From positions 1 to 14,731 of the forward strand of contig CALAZQ010000571.1 in the NCBI GenBank assembly GCA_937926325.1: 14,731 bases of DNA, written 5' to 3'. Positions within the stretch are counted from its first letter, which is position 1. The number at the start of each line of letters is the position of its first letter. Under the pieces are notes generated by a model. The model had not been told where the DNA came from and did not search any database. It saw nothing but the letters and a program-made list of their open reading frames with translations. A program made the position numbers and the translations under genes. The DNA is from an uncultured Planctomycetaceae bacterium (GTDB lineage Bacteria > Planctomycetota > Planctomycetia > Pirellulales > UBA1268). This document shows positions 1-7,530 of the stretch, one piece after another.

Positions 1-570
1 GGAATGTTTCAGGGGTTCTGCGGTGCGATCGACCGCTACCTGCCGGTCCTCCTCGATCCGGCCCAGACCCGCTGGATGCCGCGGGCCGCGGCCGAAGAAG
101 ACCCGTCATTCAAACAGCTCATTCCCTACTGCCTGCTCTGCTGGCAGGCGGCTGACGGCACGCCGCAGTATTTTGCCTACACCCGCGGCGGCGGCCAGAG
201 TGAGGCGCGGCTGCGGGCCAAGCGGTCGGTCGGCATCGGCGGCCACATCGCCAGCACCGACGGCGAGCATGGCGACGACGCCTCGTATGAGGCCGGTATG
301 CAGCGGGAACTTGCGGAGGAAATCGCGATCGACGGCAGCTTCACCAGCCGCTGTGTCGGCCTGATCAACGACGATGCCACGCCCGTCGGCAGTGTGCACC
401 TGGGGATTGTGCACGTGCTTGCGCTGGAGCGGCCAGAAGTGCAGTCGCGGGAGGCGGAGCTGATCGAGTGTGGCTTTGAGCCGCTGGCCGATCTCTTGGC
501 CGACCGCGAGCGATTTGAAACCTGGTCACAGATCGCCCTCGACGCGGTGGCGGCCGGCAGCCTCGGCTGA
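1..570 (+). CDS. NUDIX hydrolase (predicted phosphoesterase), 5' end cut by window
   Basis: The protein carries a NUDIX box in the form GGHI...(insertion)...RELAEEIAI, with the catalytic R-E-x-x-E-E at about residues 101-106 counted from the ATG at position 4. NUDIX enzymes hydrolyse nucleoside diphosphates linked to another moiety using Mg2+ held by the glutamates. The segment FQGF..RYLP, then a stretch ending AAEEDPSFKQLIPY, ahead of the box resembles the MutT-type predicted phosphoesterase group (COG4112-like). Members of that group usually have about 15 more N-terminal residues before FQGF. The codon before the ATG at 4 is open (Gly), so the true start probably lies upstream and this entry is partial. 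The substrate is unknown. It lies 51 bp upstream of the cysteine desulfurase, same strand. The family call is firm; the start and substrate are not. Confidence 0.85.
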   Translation, partial: GMFQGFCGAIDRYLPVLLDPAQTRWMPRAAAEEDPSFKQLIPYCLLCWQAADGTPQYFAYTRGGGQSEARLRAKRSVGIGGHIASTDGEHGDDASYEAGMQRELAEEIAIDGSFTSRCVGLINDDATPVGSVHLGIVHVLALERPEVQSREAELIECGFEPLADLLADRERFETWSQIALDAVAAGSLG

Positions 571-621
571 TTGCACGGCTGCTGGCTGTTGTCCGGCCCG
601 GTTGGCGGGCAGAATGGATGG

Positions 622-1803
622 ATGGCCGCCGACAGCTGCATCTACCTCGACAACCATGCCACCACCCGGCTCGATCCGCTGGTGCTGGAGGCGATGCTGC
701 CCTGGCTGACCGACCACTACGGAAATGCTGGCAGTGGGACGCACAGCCTCGGGCTCGAGGCCAGGGCAGCGGTCGATCTGGCCCGGCAGCAGGTGGCGTC
801 CGCCATCGGGGCGACGCCGCGGGAGGTGGTCTTTACCAGCGGGGCGACGGAGAGCGTCAACCTGGCCCTGCTGGGAACCGCAAGCCGGCGGCCAGGCGGC
901 GGGGTCGTCGTTGTGGCGACCGAGCATGCGGCGGTGCTCGATACCGCCGACCAGCTGGAGCGGCAGGGCTGGCCGGTGACCCGACTGCCGGTTCGGGCTC
1001 GCGACAGCGAGTGCCCGGGGCTGGTCGACCTCGACCAGCTGGCTCAGGCGGTTGATGACCAGACCGCGCTGGTCTCGGTGATGCTGGCCAACAACGAGAT
1101 CGGCGTGATTCAGCCGATCGGCGAGATCGCGGCCATCGTCCATGCGGCGGGTGGCCTCCTGCACGTTGACTGCGCCCAGGCGGTCGGAAACCTCGTGGTT
1201 GATGTCGATGGGTTGGGGGCCGACCTGGCGAGTTTCTCAGCCCACAAGTGCCACGGCCCCAAGGGCGTCGGGGCACTCTACGTCCGTCGGCGGCAGCGGT
1301 TGGTGCGACTTGACGCTCAGGTCTTCGGCGGCGGCCAGGAACGGGGGCTGCGAAGCGGCACGCTGAACGTGCCCGGAATCGTTGGCATGGGCCGGGCCTG
1401 CGAACTGGCGGTGGCTGGGCTGCCGACCGTGCCGAAGGCAGTTGCCGCCTTGCGGGATCGGCTCTGGCAACGGCTGGCCGGGCAGGTGCCGGGGCTGCGT
1501 CTCAACGGACCGGCGGTGACGCCGCAGCAGCGGTTGCCCAACAATCTCAACCTTGAGTTTCCCGGCGTCGATGGCGGAACACTGCTGGCGGAGCTTGCTC
1601 GGGACGGCGTGGCGGCGAGTGCCGGCAGCGCCTGTTCCAGCGAGCAGCCGCGAGCCAGCCATGTGCTGCTGGCCCTCGGGCTCTCTGAGGAAGAAGCTCG
1701 TCGCAGCCTGCGGTTCGGACTGTCGCGGCTGACGACGGCGGCTGAGATCGACCGGGCGGCCGATGCTGTTTTTTCGGCCTGGAAGCGGCTGGTTGGGAGC
1801 TGA
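622..1803 (+). CDS. iscS: Cysteine desulfurase, class I (IscS/NifS type)
   Basis: This PLP enzyme takes sulfur from L-cysteine, giving alanine and an enzyme-bound persulfide used for Fe-S clusters and thio-modifications. Visible signatures are the N-terminal YLDNHATT, the THE-type histidine (ATEHA, H102), the PLP lysine in SAHKCHGPKGVG (K209), the GGGQERGLRSGTL segment, and the sulfur-accepting cysteine in SAGSACSSEQ (C338). The 393-residue length is normal for the family. The ATG at 622 is chosen because it places DNHATT about ten residues in, as in homologues. A TTG at 571 would add 17 atypical residues and begins right at the preceding stop. No strong SD precedes 622. The next gene is an A-type Fe-S carrier, which supports a Fe-S role. 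IscS versus NifS cannot be separated from sequence alone; no IscU-type scaffold is in view. Confidence 0.93.
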   Translation: MAADSCIYLDNHATTRLDPLVLEAMLPWLTDHYGNAGSGTHSLGLEARAAVDLARQQVASAIGATPREVVFTSGATESVNLALLGTASRRPGGGVVVVATEHAAVLDTADQLERQGWPVTRLPVRARDSECPGLVDLDQLAQAVDDQTALVSVMLANNEIGVIQPIGEIAAIVHAAGGLLHVDCAQAVGNLVVDVDGLGADLASFSAHKCHGPKGVGALYVRRRQRLVRLDAQVFGGGQERGLRSGTLNVPGIVGMGRACELAVAGLPTVPKAVAALRDRLWQRLAGQVPGLRLNGPAVTPQQRLPNNLNLEFPGVDGGTLLAELARDGVAASAGSACSSEQPRASHVLLALGLSEEEARRSLRFGLSRLTTAAEIDRAADAVFSAWKRLVGS

Positions 1804-1819
1804 ACAGGGGGTCTGCTCT

Positions 1820-1847
1820 TTGCCTGTGGAGGCGGCCGGGATAAACT
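1820..1847 (+). promoter_or_regulatory. Possible sigma-70-like promoter for the A-type carrier gene
   Basis: TTGCCT (1820-1825) and TAAACT (1842-1847) are separated by 16 bp, each matching four of six consensus bases. It sits in the 125-bp spacer between the cysteine desulfurase and the A-type carrier, about 80 bp before the latter's start. This is a pattern match only. Confidence 0.35.
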
Positions 1848-1915
1848 CAGGATGTTCGTGCTGCCAAGCAACCCACCGACCCTTTGGCGGGAACGTGTGG
1901 GATTGGTTGTTACTC

Positions 1916-1920
1916 GGAGG
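1916..1920 (+). promoter_or_regulatory. Shine-Dalgarno site setting the A-type carrier start
   Basis: GGAGG lies 8 nt before the ATG at 1929. This fixes that start over an in-frame TTG at 1884, which would add 15 unconserved residues. Confidence 0.75.
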
Positions 1921-1928
1921 AAAAGCAG

Positions 1929-2261
1929 ATGTCAGTCACGCTCACGGAAAAGGCTGCCAGCGAGGTCAAGAAAATCATCGCCGATCAAAAGCTCGACGAG
2001 GGCACCGTCCTGCGGGTTGGCGTTGCCGGCGGCGGCTGCAGCGGCTTTCAGTATTCGTTGGGCTTCGACACCCAGTGGGACCCCAAGGCCGACAGTAGGA
2101 GCGATCAACACGGCGTCTCCGTCGTGGTTGACAAGAAGAGCGACCTCTTCCTCGATGGCACCACCCTCGATTTCCACGAAGGAATCGACAAGCGGGGCTT
2201 TACGTTCAACAACCCCAACGCCACCAAGAGTTGCGGCTGCGGCAGTTCGTTCCAGGCGTGA
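1929..2261 (+). CDS. iscA: A-type iron-sulfur carrier (HesB/IscA/ErpA family)
   Basis: This 110-residue protein has the family's three cysteines: C37 in GGGCSGFQY and C102/C104 in the C-terminal SCGCGSSF. These cysteines bind Fe or a [2Fe-2S]/[4Fe-4S] cluster during delivery to apo-proteins in the cytoplasm. Length and motif spacing are standard. The ATG start is supported by a GGAGG box 8 nt upstream. It follows the cysteine desulfurase gene (125-bp gap with a weak possible promoter) and precedes cobL by 32 bp, so it may be co-transcribed with either. IscA, SufA and ErpA are not distinguishable here, so the symbol is a family label. The residues [16 protein letters not shown] in the middle are the usual variable loop. 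Confidence 0.92.
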   Translation: MSVTLTEKAASEVKKIIADQKLDEGTVLRVGVAGGGCSGFQYSLGFDTQWDPKADSRSDQHGVSVVVDKKSDLFLDGTTLDFHEGIDKRGFTFNNPNATKSCGCGSSFQA

Positions 2262-2282
2262 CGAGCCCGGGGCGAACTGACA

Positions 2283-2289
2283 GAGGAGG
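2283..2289 (+). promoter_or_regulatory. Shine-Dalgarno site setting a GTG start for cobL
   Basis: GAGGAGG lies 4 nt before a GTG at 2294. That start gives a protein beginning VATGKVFIVGIG, the natural N-terminus of the CbiE domain. The in-frame TTG at 2231 would overlap the preceding gene and add residues that are not family-like. Confidence 0.7.
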
Positions 2290-2293
2290 CCCG

Positions 2294-3538
2294 GTGGCGA
2301 CAGGCAAGGTTTTTATCGTCGGCATCGGCGACGACGGTGTTGAGGGGATGACGTCCCATGCGGTCCGGCTTGTGGAGTCGGCGGAGCGACTGGTCGGCCC
2401 CGATTCCTGTCGCGACCTTGTGCCGGCTGGCTTGCAGGGTCGGCTCGAGACCGTCGGCAGTCTCGACGAACTGGTCGAACGGATTGAAGACCTCGGCAAC
2501 CGGCGGTTGGTCGTGCTCGCCTCCGGCGATCCGCTGTTCTATGGGACAGCCAGGTACGTCTGCAGCCGGCTGGGGAAGGATCGGTTTGAGGTCGTGCCGC
2601 ATGTCAGCAGCATGCAACTGGCCTTCGCCCGGGTGAAGGAGAGCTGGGAAGATGCCTATCTGGCGAGCCTCTCCGGGCTTTCGACCATCGAACGGGTGAT
2701 CGAGAAGATTCGCACGGTCGACACGGCCGGCCTCTTCACCAGTGAGCAGTGGCCGCCGAACGTGGTGGCGGCGTCGTTGCTCGAGCAGGGGCTGCAGGGG
2801 TACCAGGCCTATGTCTGTGAAAACCTCGGTTCTCCCGATGAACGGGTGACGCAGGGCAGCCTCAAGGAAATCGCTTCCGATTCCTTCGGTCCGCTCAACG
2901 TGATGATTCTGGTGCGGCCCTCCGGCCCCTCCGAGGCGTCGGATGAAGCGGGGCGACGCCTGTTCGGCAATCGCGACGAACTCTTTCTGCAATCGCGGCC
3001 CAAGCGGGGACTGCTCACGCCTGCTGAGGTCCGCAGCCTGGCGCTCGCGGAACTCTCCCTGACGAGTCGTAGCGTTGTCTGGGACGTGGGGGCCGGCAGC
3101 GGATCGGTGGCGATTGAAGCCGCCCGGCTTGCGCCGGAGGGGCAGGTGTTTGCCATCGAAATGGACCCCGATGACCACCGGCTGATCGAGGAGAACGCCG
3201 AGCGGTTCGGGGTGCGCAACCTGCGGGCGGTGCTGGGGCGGGCGCCGGAGGCCTGGGCCGACCTGCCCGCCCCCGACAGCATTTACGTCGGTGGCAGCGG
3301 CCGGTCGGTGGCCAGCCTGGTCGAGCAGGCCTGGGAACAGCTCAAGCCGGGAGGCCGGCTGGTGACCAACTGCAACAGCATCGAAAACCTGGCGGCCGTG
3401 CACGCCCTGCTACGGGCCCGCTCAGATGATGCCGCCTATTGGATGGTCAACATCGCCCGCGGCATTGAGCAGATGGACCGGATTCGGTTTGAGGCCATCA
3501 ACCCGAACTTCCTGATGGCGGCGACCAGGGTGGGCTGA
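2294..3538 (+). CDS. cobL: Precorrin-6Y C5,15-methyltransferase (fused CbiE-CbiT, CobL)
   Basis: This 414-residue fusion methylates the corrin ring at C5 and C15 and decarboxylates the C12 side chain, turning precorrin-6B (or the cobalt form) into precorrin-8 in cobalamin synthesis. The N-terminal half is a tetrapyrrole methylase (CbiE): KVFIVGIGDDG at the start, ASGDPLFYG with SGDP at residues 77-80, and HVSSMQLAFARV. The C-terminal half is a class-I SAM methyltransferase (CbiT): RGLLTPAEVRS, then the SAM-binding loop DVGAGSGSVAIEA starting at D264, and IEMD as the acidic residue after strand 2. Both halves look intact. No other cobalamin genes are visible. The stop is 1 bp from the next start, which implies translational coupling. 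The enzyme call is strong; whether the organism makes B12 de novo is not shown here. Confidence 0.93.
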   Translation: MATGKVFIVGIGDDGVEGMTSHAVRLVESAERLVGPDSCRDLVPAGLQGRLETVGSLDELVERIEDLGNRRLVVLASGDPLFYGTARYVCSRLGKDRFEVVPHVSSMQLAFARVKESWEDAYLASLSGLSTIERVIEKIRTVDTAGLFTSEQWPPNVVAASLLEQGLQGYQAYVCENLGSPDERVTQGSLKEIASDSFGPLNVMILVRPSGPSEASDEAGRRLFGNRDELFLQSRPKRGLLTPAEVRSLALAELSLTSRSVVWDVGAGSGSVAIEAARLAPEGQVFAIEMDPDDHRLIEENAERFGVRNLRAVLGRAPEAWADLPAPDSIYVGGSGRSVASLVEQAWEQLKPGGRLVTNCNSIENLAAVHALLRARSDDAAYWMVNIARGIEQMDRIRFEAINPNFLMAATRVG

Positions 3539-3539
3539 G

Positions 3540-4274
3540 ATGGACGATCAGCTGCCGGAACCGCTCGATGTGATTGCCGTCGGGGCCCATCCCGATGACG
3601 TCGAGATCGGCTGTGGTGGAACCGTCGCCCGCTTGGCCGACCAGGGGCTTAGGGTGGGCATTGTTGACCTTACCGACGGTGAGCCGACGCCCCGGTCGAG
3701 CGGCCCGGAAGAACGCCTGGCCGAAGCCCGGGCGGCCGCTGCCGTCTTGGGCGTTGTCCATCGGGAACAGCTTGGCTTTCCCAATCGCCGCCTGTTCGAT
3801 GGCTTTGAGGTGCGGGTAGCGCTGGCGAAGGTCTTCCGCCGGTTCCGGCCCCGGCTGGTGCTCAGCCTCGGCGACAAGACCCCGCTGGCCTCCCCCGACC
3901 ATGCCCAGGCGGTTGCGATCACCGAGGCGGCGGTTTTCTACTCGCGGCTGACCAAGTGGGACGACACCTTTGATGGCCTGCCGGTGCATACCGTCCCCAA
4001 TCTGCTCTGCTATTTTCTGTTTGCCGGCGTCGCCGACCTGCCAGCCGCCCACTGGCCGGTGGTGGTCAACATTCACGGCCTGCTCGCTCGCAAGCTCGAG
4101 GCCATCCGCTGCTACAAGTCGCAGTTTCCACCGGAAAAGGCCCACATTTACCCGCGGGTCGAGGCCCTGGCCCGCACCGTCGGCCTGATGGGAGGGTGTG
4201 ACGCCGGAGAATTGCTCGCCGGCAGCCGCATCCCCTGCACAAATGATTTGGCCCGCCTACTGTTGGGGGTATGA
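3540..4274 (+). CDS. bshB1: PIG-L/LmbE-family zinc deacetylase, BshB1-like
   Basis: This is a GlcNAc-type de-N-acetylase of 244 residues. The zinc site is visible as AHPDDVE (H17, D20) and SPDH (H121), with D19 as the likely general base. The GIVDLTDGEPTPRSS segment and the overall length fit the BshB1 branch, which removes acetate from GlcNAc-malate in bacillithiol synthesis. MshB-like or other N-acetyl sugar substrates are possible alternatives, so the symbol marks resemblance only. The other bacillithiol genes (bshA, bshC) are not in the window. The ATG begins 1 bp after the cobL stop, and the gene's last four bases (ATGA) contain the start of the next gene, so it is embedded in an operon. 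The segment GELLAGSR..TNDLARLLLG forms the C-terminus. Confidence 0.85.
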   Translation: MDDQLPEPLDVIAVGAHPDDVEIGCGGTVARLADQGLRVGIVDLTDGEPTPRSSGPEERLAEARAAAAVLGVVHREQLGFPNRRLFDGFEVRVALAKVFRRFRPRLVLSLGDKTPLASPDHAQAVAITEAAVFYSRLTKWDDTFDGLPVHTVPNLLCYFLFAGVADLPAAHWPVVVNIHGLLARKLEAIRCYKSQFPPEKAHIYPRVEALARTVGLMGGCDAGELLAGSRIPCTNDLARLLLGV

Positions 4275-4753
4275 GCACTGCCGCCACATCGCCGTCGTCA
4301 TTTGCTGCCCCGCCTGCCGCCGAGCTGGTCAGGGACGCGTCACCACCAGCCGCAGCCGTCCGTCCCTGGATGCGGTGGACGCTTGTCGCGGCTGGCATCT
4401 ACAACCTGATCTGGGGCGGGGTCGCGATCCTTGCGCCGAAGCTCAGCTTCGAACTGATCGGGATGGAACTGCCGCGATATCTGGAGTTCTGGCAGTGCAT
4501 TGGCATGATCGTTGGGGTTTACGGCATCGGGTATCTGGCGGCTGCCACCAATCCGATTCGGCACTGGCCGATCACGTTGGTCGGACTGCTCGGGAAGGTC
4601 TTTGGCCCGATCGGGTTTGCGGAAGCCCTCTGGTCCGGCAAGCTGCCGCTGGCCTTCGGCTGGAACATCATCACCAACGACCTCATCTGGTGGGTGCCGT
4701 TCACGGCCATCCTGGTTGCTGCCTGGAGAGCTCGTGGTGATGCAGCCAACTGA
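4271..4753 (+). CDS. Four-helix integral membrane protein of unknown function
   Basis: This 160-residue protein has a disordered Ala/Pro/Ser-rich N-terminus (1-32) and four hydrophobic stretches at about 36-55, 73-91, 99-117 and 137-152. The helices contain distinctive motifs: GIYNLIWGG in the first, FWQCIGMIVGVYGIGY in the second, LLGKVFGPIGF in the third and TNDLIWWVPF in the fourth. Buried Asn, Gln, Lys and Asp residues inside or at the ends of the helices suggest a ligand, ion or cofactor rather than simple anchoring. It is not an assignable transporter. The start is set by the ATGA overlap with the deacetylase, and it overlaps the renalase-like gene by 14 bp, so the three are likely made together. 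I recognise the fold style from uncharacterised bacterial proteins but cannot give a function. Confidence 0.8.
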   Translation: MSTAATSPSSFAAPPAAELVRDASPPAAAVRPWMRWTLVAAGIYNLIWGGVAILAPKLSFELIGMELPRYLEFWQCIGMIVGVYGIGYLAAATNPIRHWPITLVGLLGKVFGPIGFAEALWSGKLPLAFGWNIITNDLIWWVPFTAILVAAWRARGDAAN

Positions 4754-5795
4754 CGCGGCCGCTGCTGACTGTGATGTGGCGGTCGTCGGGGCGGGGATTG
4801 CCGGGCTTGCTGCCGCTTCAACGTTGGCCGCAACCGGCCGCCGGGTGCTGGTGCTGGAGAAATCCCGCGGGGTCGGCGGCCGGATGGCAACCCGCCGGAT
4901 CGGCGCGGCCGTCTGCGACCATGGTGCCCAGCAGTTCGGGGTCAAGGGACGTGCGTTCGGTGGCATCGTGGCCGATGCAGAGGCGGCCGGGGCCGTCACT
5001 TCGTGGTGTCACCTGTTTCCGACGGCAGAAACCGCGGCAGGGCCTGCCGTGCCGCCACTTGACGAGGCGGGCCGCGCCCGCTGGCGGGGCGTCAGGGGCA
5101 TGACTGATCTGCCGAAGCAGCTGGCCGCCGGGCTGCCGGTGCCGGTCCGGACACAGACGCGGGTCGCGGCCATCGCGGTCGAAGACGAGCGGGTCAGCTG
5201 CCGATTCGAGGGCGGAGATGTCCTCACGGCTACCGCGGTGATCGTGACCGCCCCGGTGCCGCAGGCACTCGACCTCTTCGCGGCCGGAGGACTCAGGCCA
5301 CCGAGAGTCGATGCAGCCGGTTGGGAACTGCTCTCGGAAATCGACTATGACCCCTGTTTTTCACTCATGCTGGTGCTCGACCGGCCCAGCCTGCTGCCGC
5401 CACCGGGAGGACTTGAAGTAAAGGCAGGGCCGGTGGCCTGGATTGCCGACAACCACCAGAAAGGCATCTCGCCGGTGCCAGCGCTGACCATTCAGGCCCG
5501 GGGTGATTTCAGCCGCGAGCATTACGACAGCGACCCGGCTGAGGTGACGCGGCTGCTGACAGCGGCGGCAGCCGCCTGGATTGACGGCGATCCGGCAACG
5601 GTTGTCGTCGATTCCTCGCTGCAACGCTGGAAATTCGCCTTCCCGGTTGAGCCGCTCGCCATGCCGCTGCTGGCGGTCAGCCACGCACCACCGGTCGTCT
5701 GCTGTGGCGACGCCTTCGGCGGCGGCCGGGTCGAGGCGGCCGCCTCCAGCGGCTTGGCGGTGGCCCGCTGGCTGGAGCGGCTGCCGGCGAAGTGA
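4740..5795 (+). CDS. Renalase-like NAD(P)/FAD-dependent oxidoreductase
   Basis: A Rossmann FAD-binding N-terminus, VAVVGAGIAGLAAA (GAGIAG at 17-22), is followed by the acidic ribose-binding residue (E40 in LVLEKSRG) and GGRMATRR. DHGAQQF follows at 60-66, the mark of the renalase/COG3380 group. The C-terminal FAD motif GDAFGGGRVEAAASSGLAVA closes the protein. At 351 residues it is close to the family norm. Bacterial renalases oxidise off-pathway dihydronicotinamide isomers back to NAD(P)+; many relatives have no known substrate. The ATG at 4740 lies 9 nt after GGAGAG (4725-4730) and inside the end of the membrane protein gene; in-frame GTG codons at 4734 and 4737 are alternative starts. It is the last gene of the tight run; 181 bp follow before the aldehyde dehydrogenase. 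Confidence 0.88.
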   Translation: MQPTDAAAADCDVAVVGAGIAGLAAASTLAATGRRVLVLEKSRGVGGRMATRRIGAAVCDHGAQQFGVKGRAFGGIVADAEAAGAVTSWCHLFPTAETAAGPAVPPLDEAGRARWRGVRGMTDLPKQLAAGLPVPVRTQTRVAAIAVEDERVSCRFEGGDVLTATAVIVTAPVPQALDLFAAGGLRPPRVDAAGWELLSEIDYDPCFSLMLVLDRPSLLPPPGGLEVKAGPVAWIADNHQKGISPVPALTIQARGDFSREHYDSDPAEVTRLLTAAAAAWIDGDPATVVVDSSLQRWKFAFPVEPLAMPLLAVSHAPPVVCCGDAFGGGRVEAAASSGLAVARWLERLPAK

Positions 5796-5844
5796 CCATC
5801 CTGCGGCGGCAGCCTGTTGCCACAGCCTGCTCGTACGACGCCGG

Positions 5845-5878
5845 TTGACACGACAATTCTGCCGGTTGCGGGTATGAT
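5845..5878 (+). promoter_or_regulatory. Possible promoter elements ahead of the aldehyde dehydrogenase
   Basis: A perfect TTGACA (5845-5850) and a good TATGAT (5873-5878) lie in the 181-bp spacer, but 22 bp apart, which is too long for a standard sigma-70 promoter. Either element could work with a different partner, or an activator could compensate for the spacing. A leader of about 90 nt would follow. I see no convincing terminator hairpin with a T-run in 5796-5844 for the upstream operon. Confidence 0.35.
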
Positions 5879-5976
5879 CAGTCTCCGGGACGGACGATCA
5901 TGTCCAGACTACCGGTGGCGGTCGCCGCCGTTTCCCACCGTCCAACGCTGTACCGCCCCGCAAGGAGACTGACCCA

Positions 5977-7467
5977 ATGGCTACTGCAACCAGTTCGCTG
6001 CTTCCTGACGTTGAATCCTTTCTGTCCGCCGGGCCGATCCCTGGTGTTGTCGGCGGCGAAGACTGGGCTGGAACCAGCGGCGAGACATTTCAGACCCGCG
6101 ACCCCGGCAGTGGCGAAGTGCTCGCTGAGGTTCATGCCTATTCCGCTGCCGACGTTGACCGGGCAGTTGCGGCAGCCAACGAGGCTTTCCTGAAGTCGGG
6201 CTGGGCGAGTCTTGCCCCGAACGATCGCGCGGTGCGGCTCCATCGGTTTGCCGATCTGGTCGAGAGCCACAAGGAGATCGTCGCCCAGGTCGAGGCGATC
6301 GATGCCGGCAAACTGCCGGCCCACGCCCTCGGCGATGTCCAGACATTCATCGGTTCGCTCCGCTACTTCGCCGACATGGCGCAGCATGTCCAGCGGCGGA
6401 GCCAACTGGCGGTCGCCGGGCACGAGGCCTGGACGCTCCGCAGCCCCTGGGGTGCCTGCGGCTTCATCTTTCCGTGGAACTTCCCGCTGCTGCTGATGGG
6501 CTGGGGGACCGCCCCGGCACTCGCTGCCGGCAACACCGTGGTGGTCAAGCCGGCTGAGGACACGCCGCTGTCGGCGATCTATGTTGCCCGGCTCGCGCGA
6601 GAGAGCGGGATGCCTGACGGGGTGGTCAACGTGACGCCGGGCCTCGGCAGTGTGGCGGGTGCGGCTCTGTCGGGCAGCGCTGGCATCAAGCGGATGTCGT
6701 TCACCGGTTCGCCCGAGGTGGGCCGCCTGGTGGCCGAGGCCTGCGGCCGCAACCTTGTGCCGGTCAAGCTTGAGCTTGGCGGTAAGGGGGCGGCGGTTGT
6801 CTTCGAGGATGTCGATGTTGAGGCGACAGCCAAGAAGCTGGTTGGGGCGATCACCTTCCACACCGGCCAGGTCTGCTGCGACGCCACCCGCTGGATCATC
6901 CACAAATCGGTGTACGACCCGTTCATTGACGCCTGCAAGCGAGAGCTTGAACAGGTGCAGGTGGGCTACCAGCTTGACGGTGAGACGACGATGGGCCCGG
7001 TCGTCAACGCCAAGCAGCGGGACCGGGTGCTTGGCTATCTCGAGAAGGGGCTGGCCGAGGGCGCGGAGCCGGTGGTGCCCGGCGGGGCGGCCGAGGTGGC
7101 CGGCCGTGACGGCTACTTCGTGAAGCCCTGTCTGCTCGCCGGCTCGCTCGAGAACGTCGCCGCCCGCGAGGAAATTTTTGGCCCGGTCGCCTTTATGGCC
7201 ACCTTCGATCAAGAAGACGAGGCGGTGGCCATGGTGAACAACACCGACTATGGGCTGGCCAACAGCGTCTGGACGACCGATCTGGGGCGAGCCGCCCGGG
7301 TGGCTGAGTCGATGGTGGCGGGCAACAGCTGGATCAACGCCCACAACGTCTTCGCCAACGGCGTGCCTTACGGTGGCATTCACAAAAGCGGCATGGGGGG
7401 CGGCGTCAACTCAATCGAGACGCTGTTCGACTACTGGCGGAGCCAGTCGATCGTTCGGCCGCTGTGA
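5977..7467 (+). CDS. NAD(P)-dependent aldehyde dehydrogenase (ALDH superfamily)
   Basis: This 496-residue enzyme oxidises an aldehyde to the acid with NAD(P)+. The catalytic set is present: the oxyanion-hole Asn in FPWNFP (N168), the general base in LELGGKGA (E266) and the nucleophile in TGQVCCDATR (C300). The FTGSPEVG cofactor loop, EEIFGPV and the C-terminal PYGGIHKSGMG are also in place, and the length is typical of the betaine/retinal-type ALDH group. The substrate cannot be told from sequence. The start at 5977 has AAGGAG (5962-5967) 9 nt upstream. Its neighbours on both sides are FAD oxidoreductases of the amine-oxidase fold, so it may oxidise an aldehyde they produce; that is inference. 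The 63-bp gap to the next gene allows co-transcription. Confidence 0.93.
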   Translation: MATATSSLLPDVESFLSAGPIPGVVGGEDWAGTSGETFQTRDPGSGEVLAEVHAYSAADVDRAVAAANEAFLKSGWASLAPNDRAVRLHRFADLVESHKEIVAQVEAIDAGKLPAHALGDVQTFIGSLRYFADMAQHVQRRSQLAVAGHEAWTLRSPWGACGFIFPWNFPLLLMGWGTAPALAAGNTVVVKPAEDTPLSAIYVARLARESGMPDGVVNVTPGLGSVAGAALSGSAGIKRMSFTGSPEVGRLVAEACGRNLVPVKLELGGKGAAVVFEDVDVEATAKKLVGAITFHTGQVCCDATRWIIHKSVYDPFIDACKRELEQVQVGYQLDGETTMGPVVNAKQRDRVLGYLEKGLAEGAEPVVPGGAAEVAGRDGYFVKPCLLAGSLENVAAREEIFGPVAFMATFDQEDEAVAMVNNTDYGLANSVWTTDLGRAARVAESMVAGNSWINAHNVFANGVPYGGIHKSGMGGGVNSIETLFDYWRSQSIVRPL

Positions 7468-7520
7468 GCCGGTGGCACCGAGACAACGACGACACGCAGA
7501 TCGCCCGTGACGGCTGGGCC

Positions 7521-7526
7521 GGGAGG
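7521..7526 (+). promoter_or_regulatory. Shine-Dalgarno site supporting a GTG start at 7531
   Basis: GGGAGG lies 4 nt before the GTG at 7531. This favours that codon over the upstream in-frame GTG at 7507 and mirrors the SD-GTG layout seen at cobL. Confidence 0.6.
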
Positions 7527-7530
7527 TTCC

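Noticed and set aside
2105..3403. A 432-codon minus-strand frame opposite cobL
   Set aside because: It spans the end of the A-type carrier gene and most of cobL, both clear sense genes.
5900..6193. A 97-codon plus-strand frame overlapping the aldehyde dehydrogenase start
   Set aside because: Arg/Pro-rich out-of-frame translation with no SD; most of it overlaps the real gene.
5878..7383. A 501-codon minus-strand frame opposite the aldehyde dehydrogenase
   Set aside because: Shadow of the ALDH; no start context or recognisable domain, and the sense gene has all its catalytic residues.
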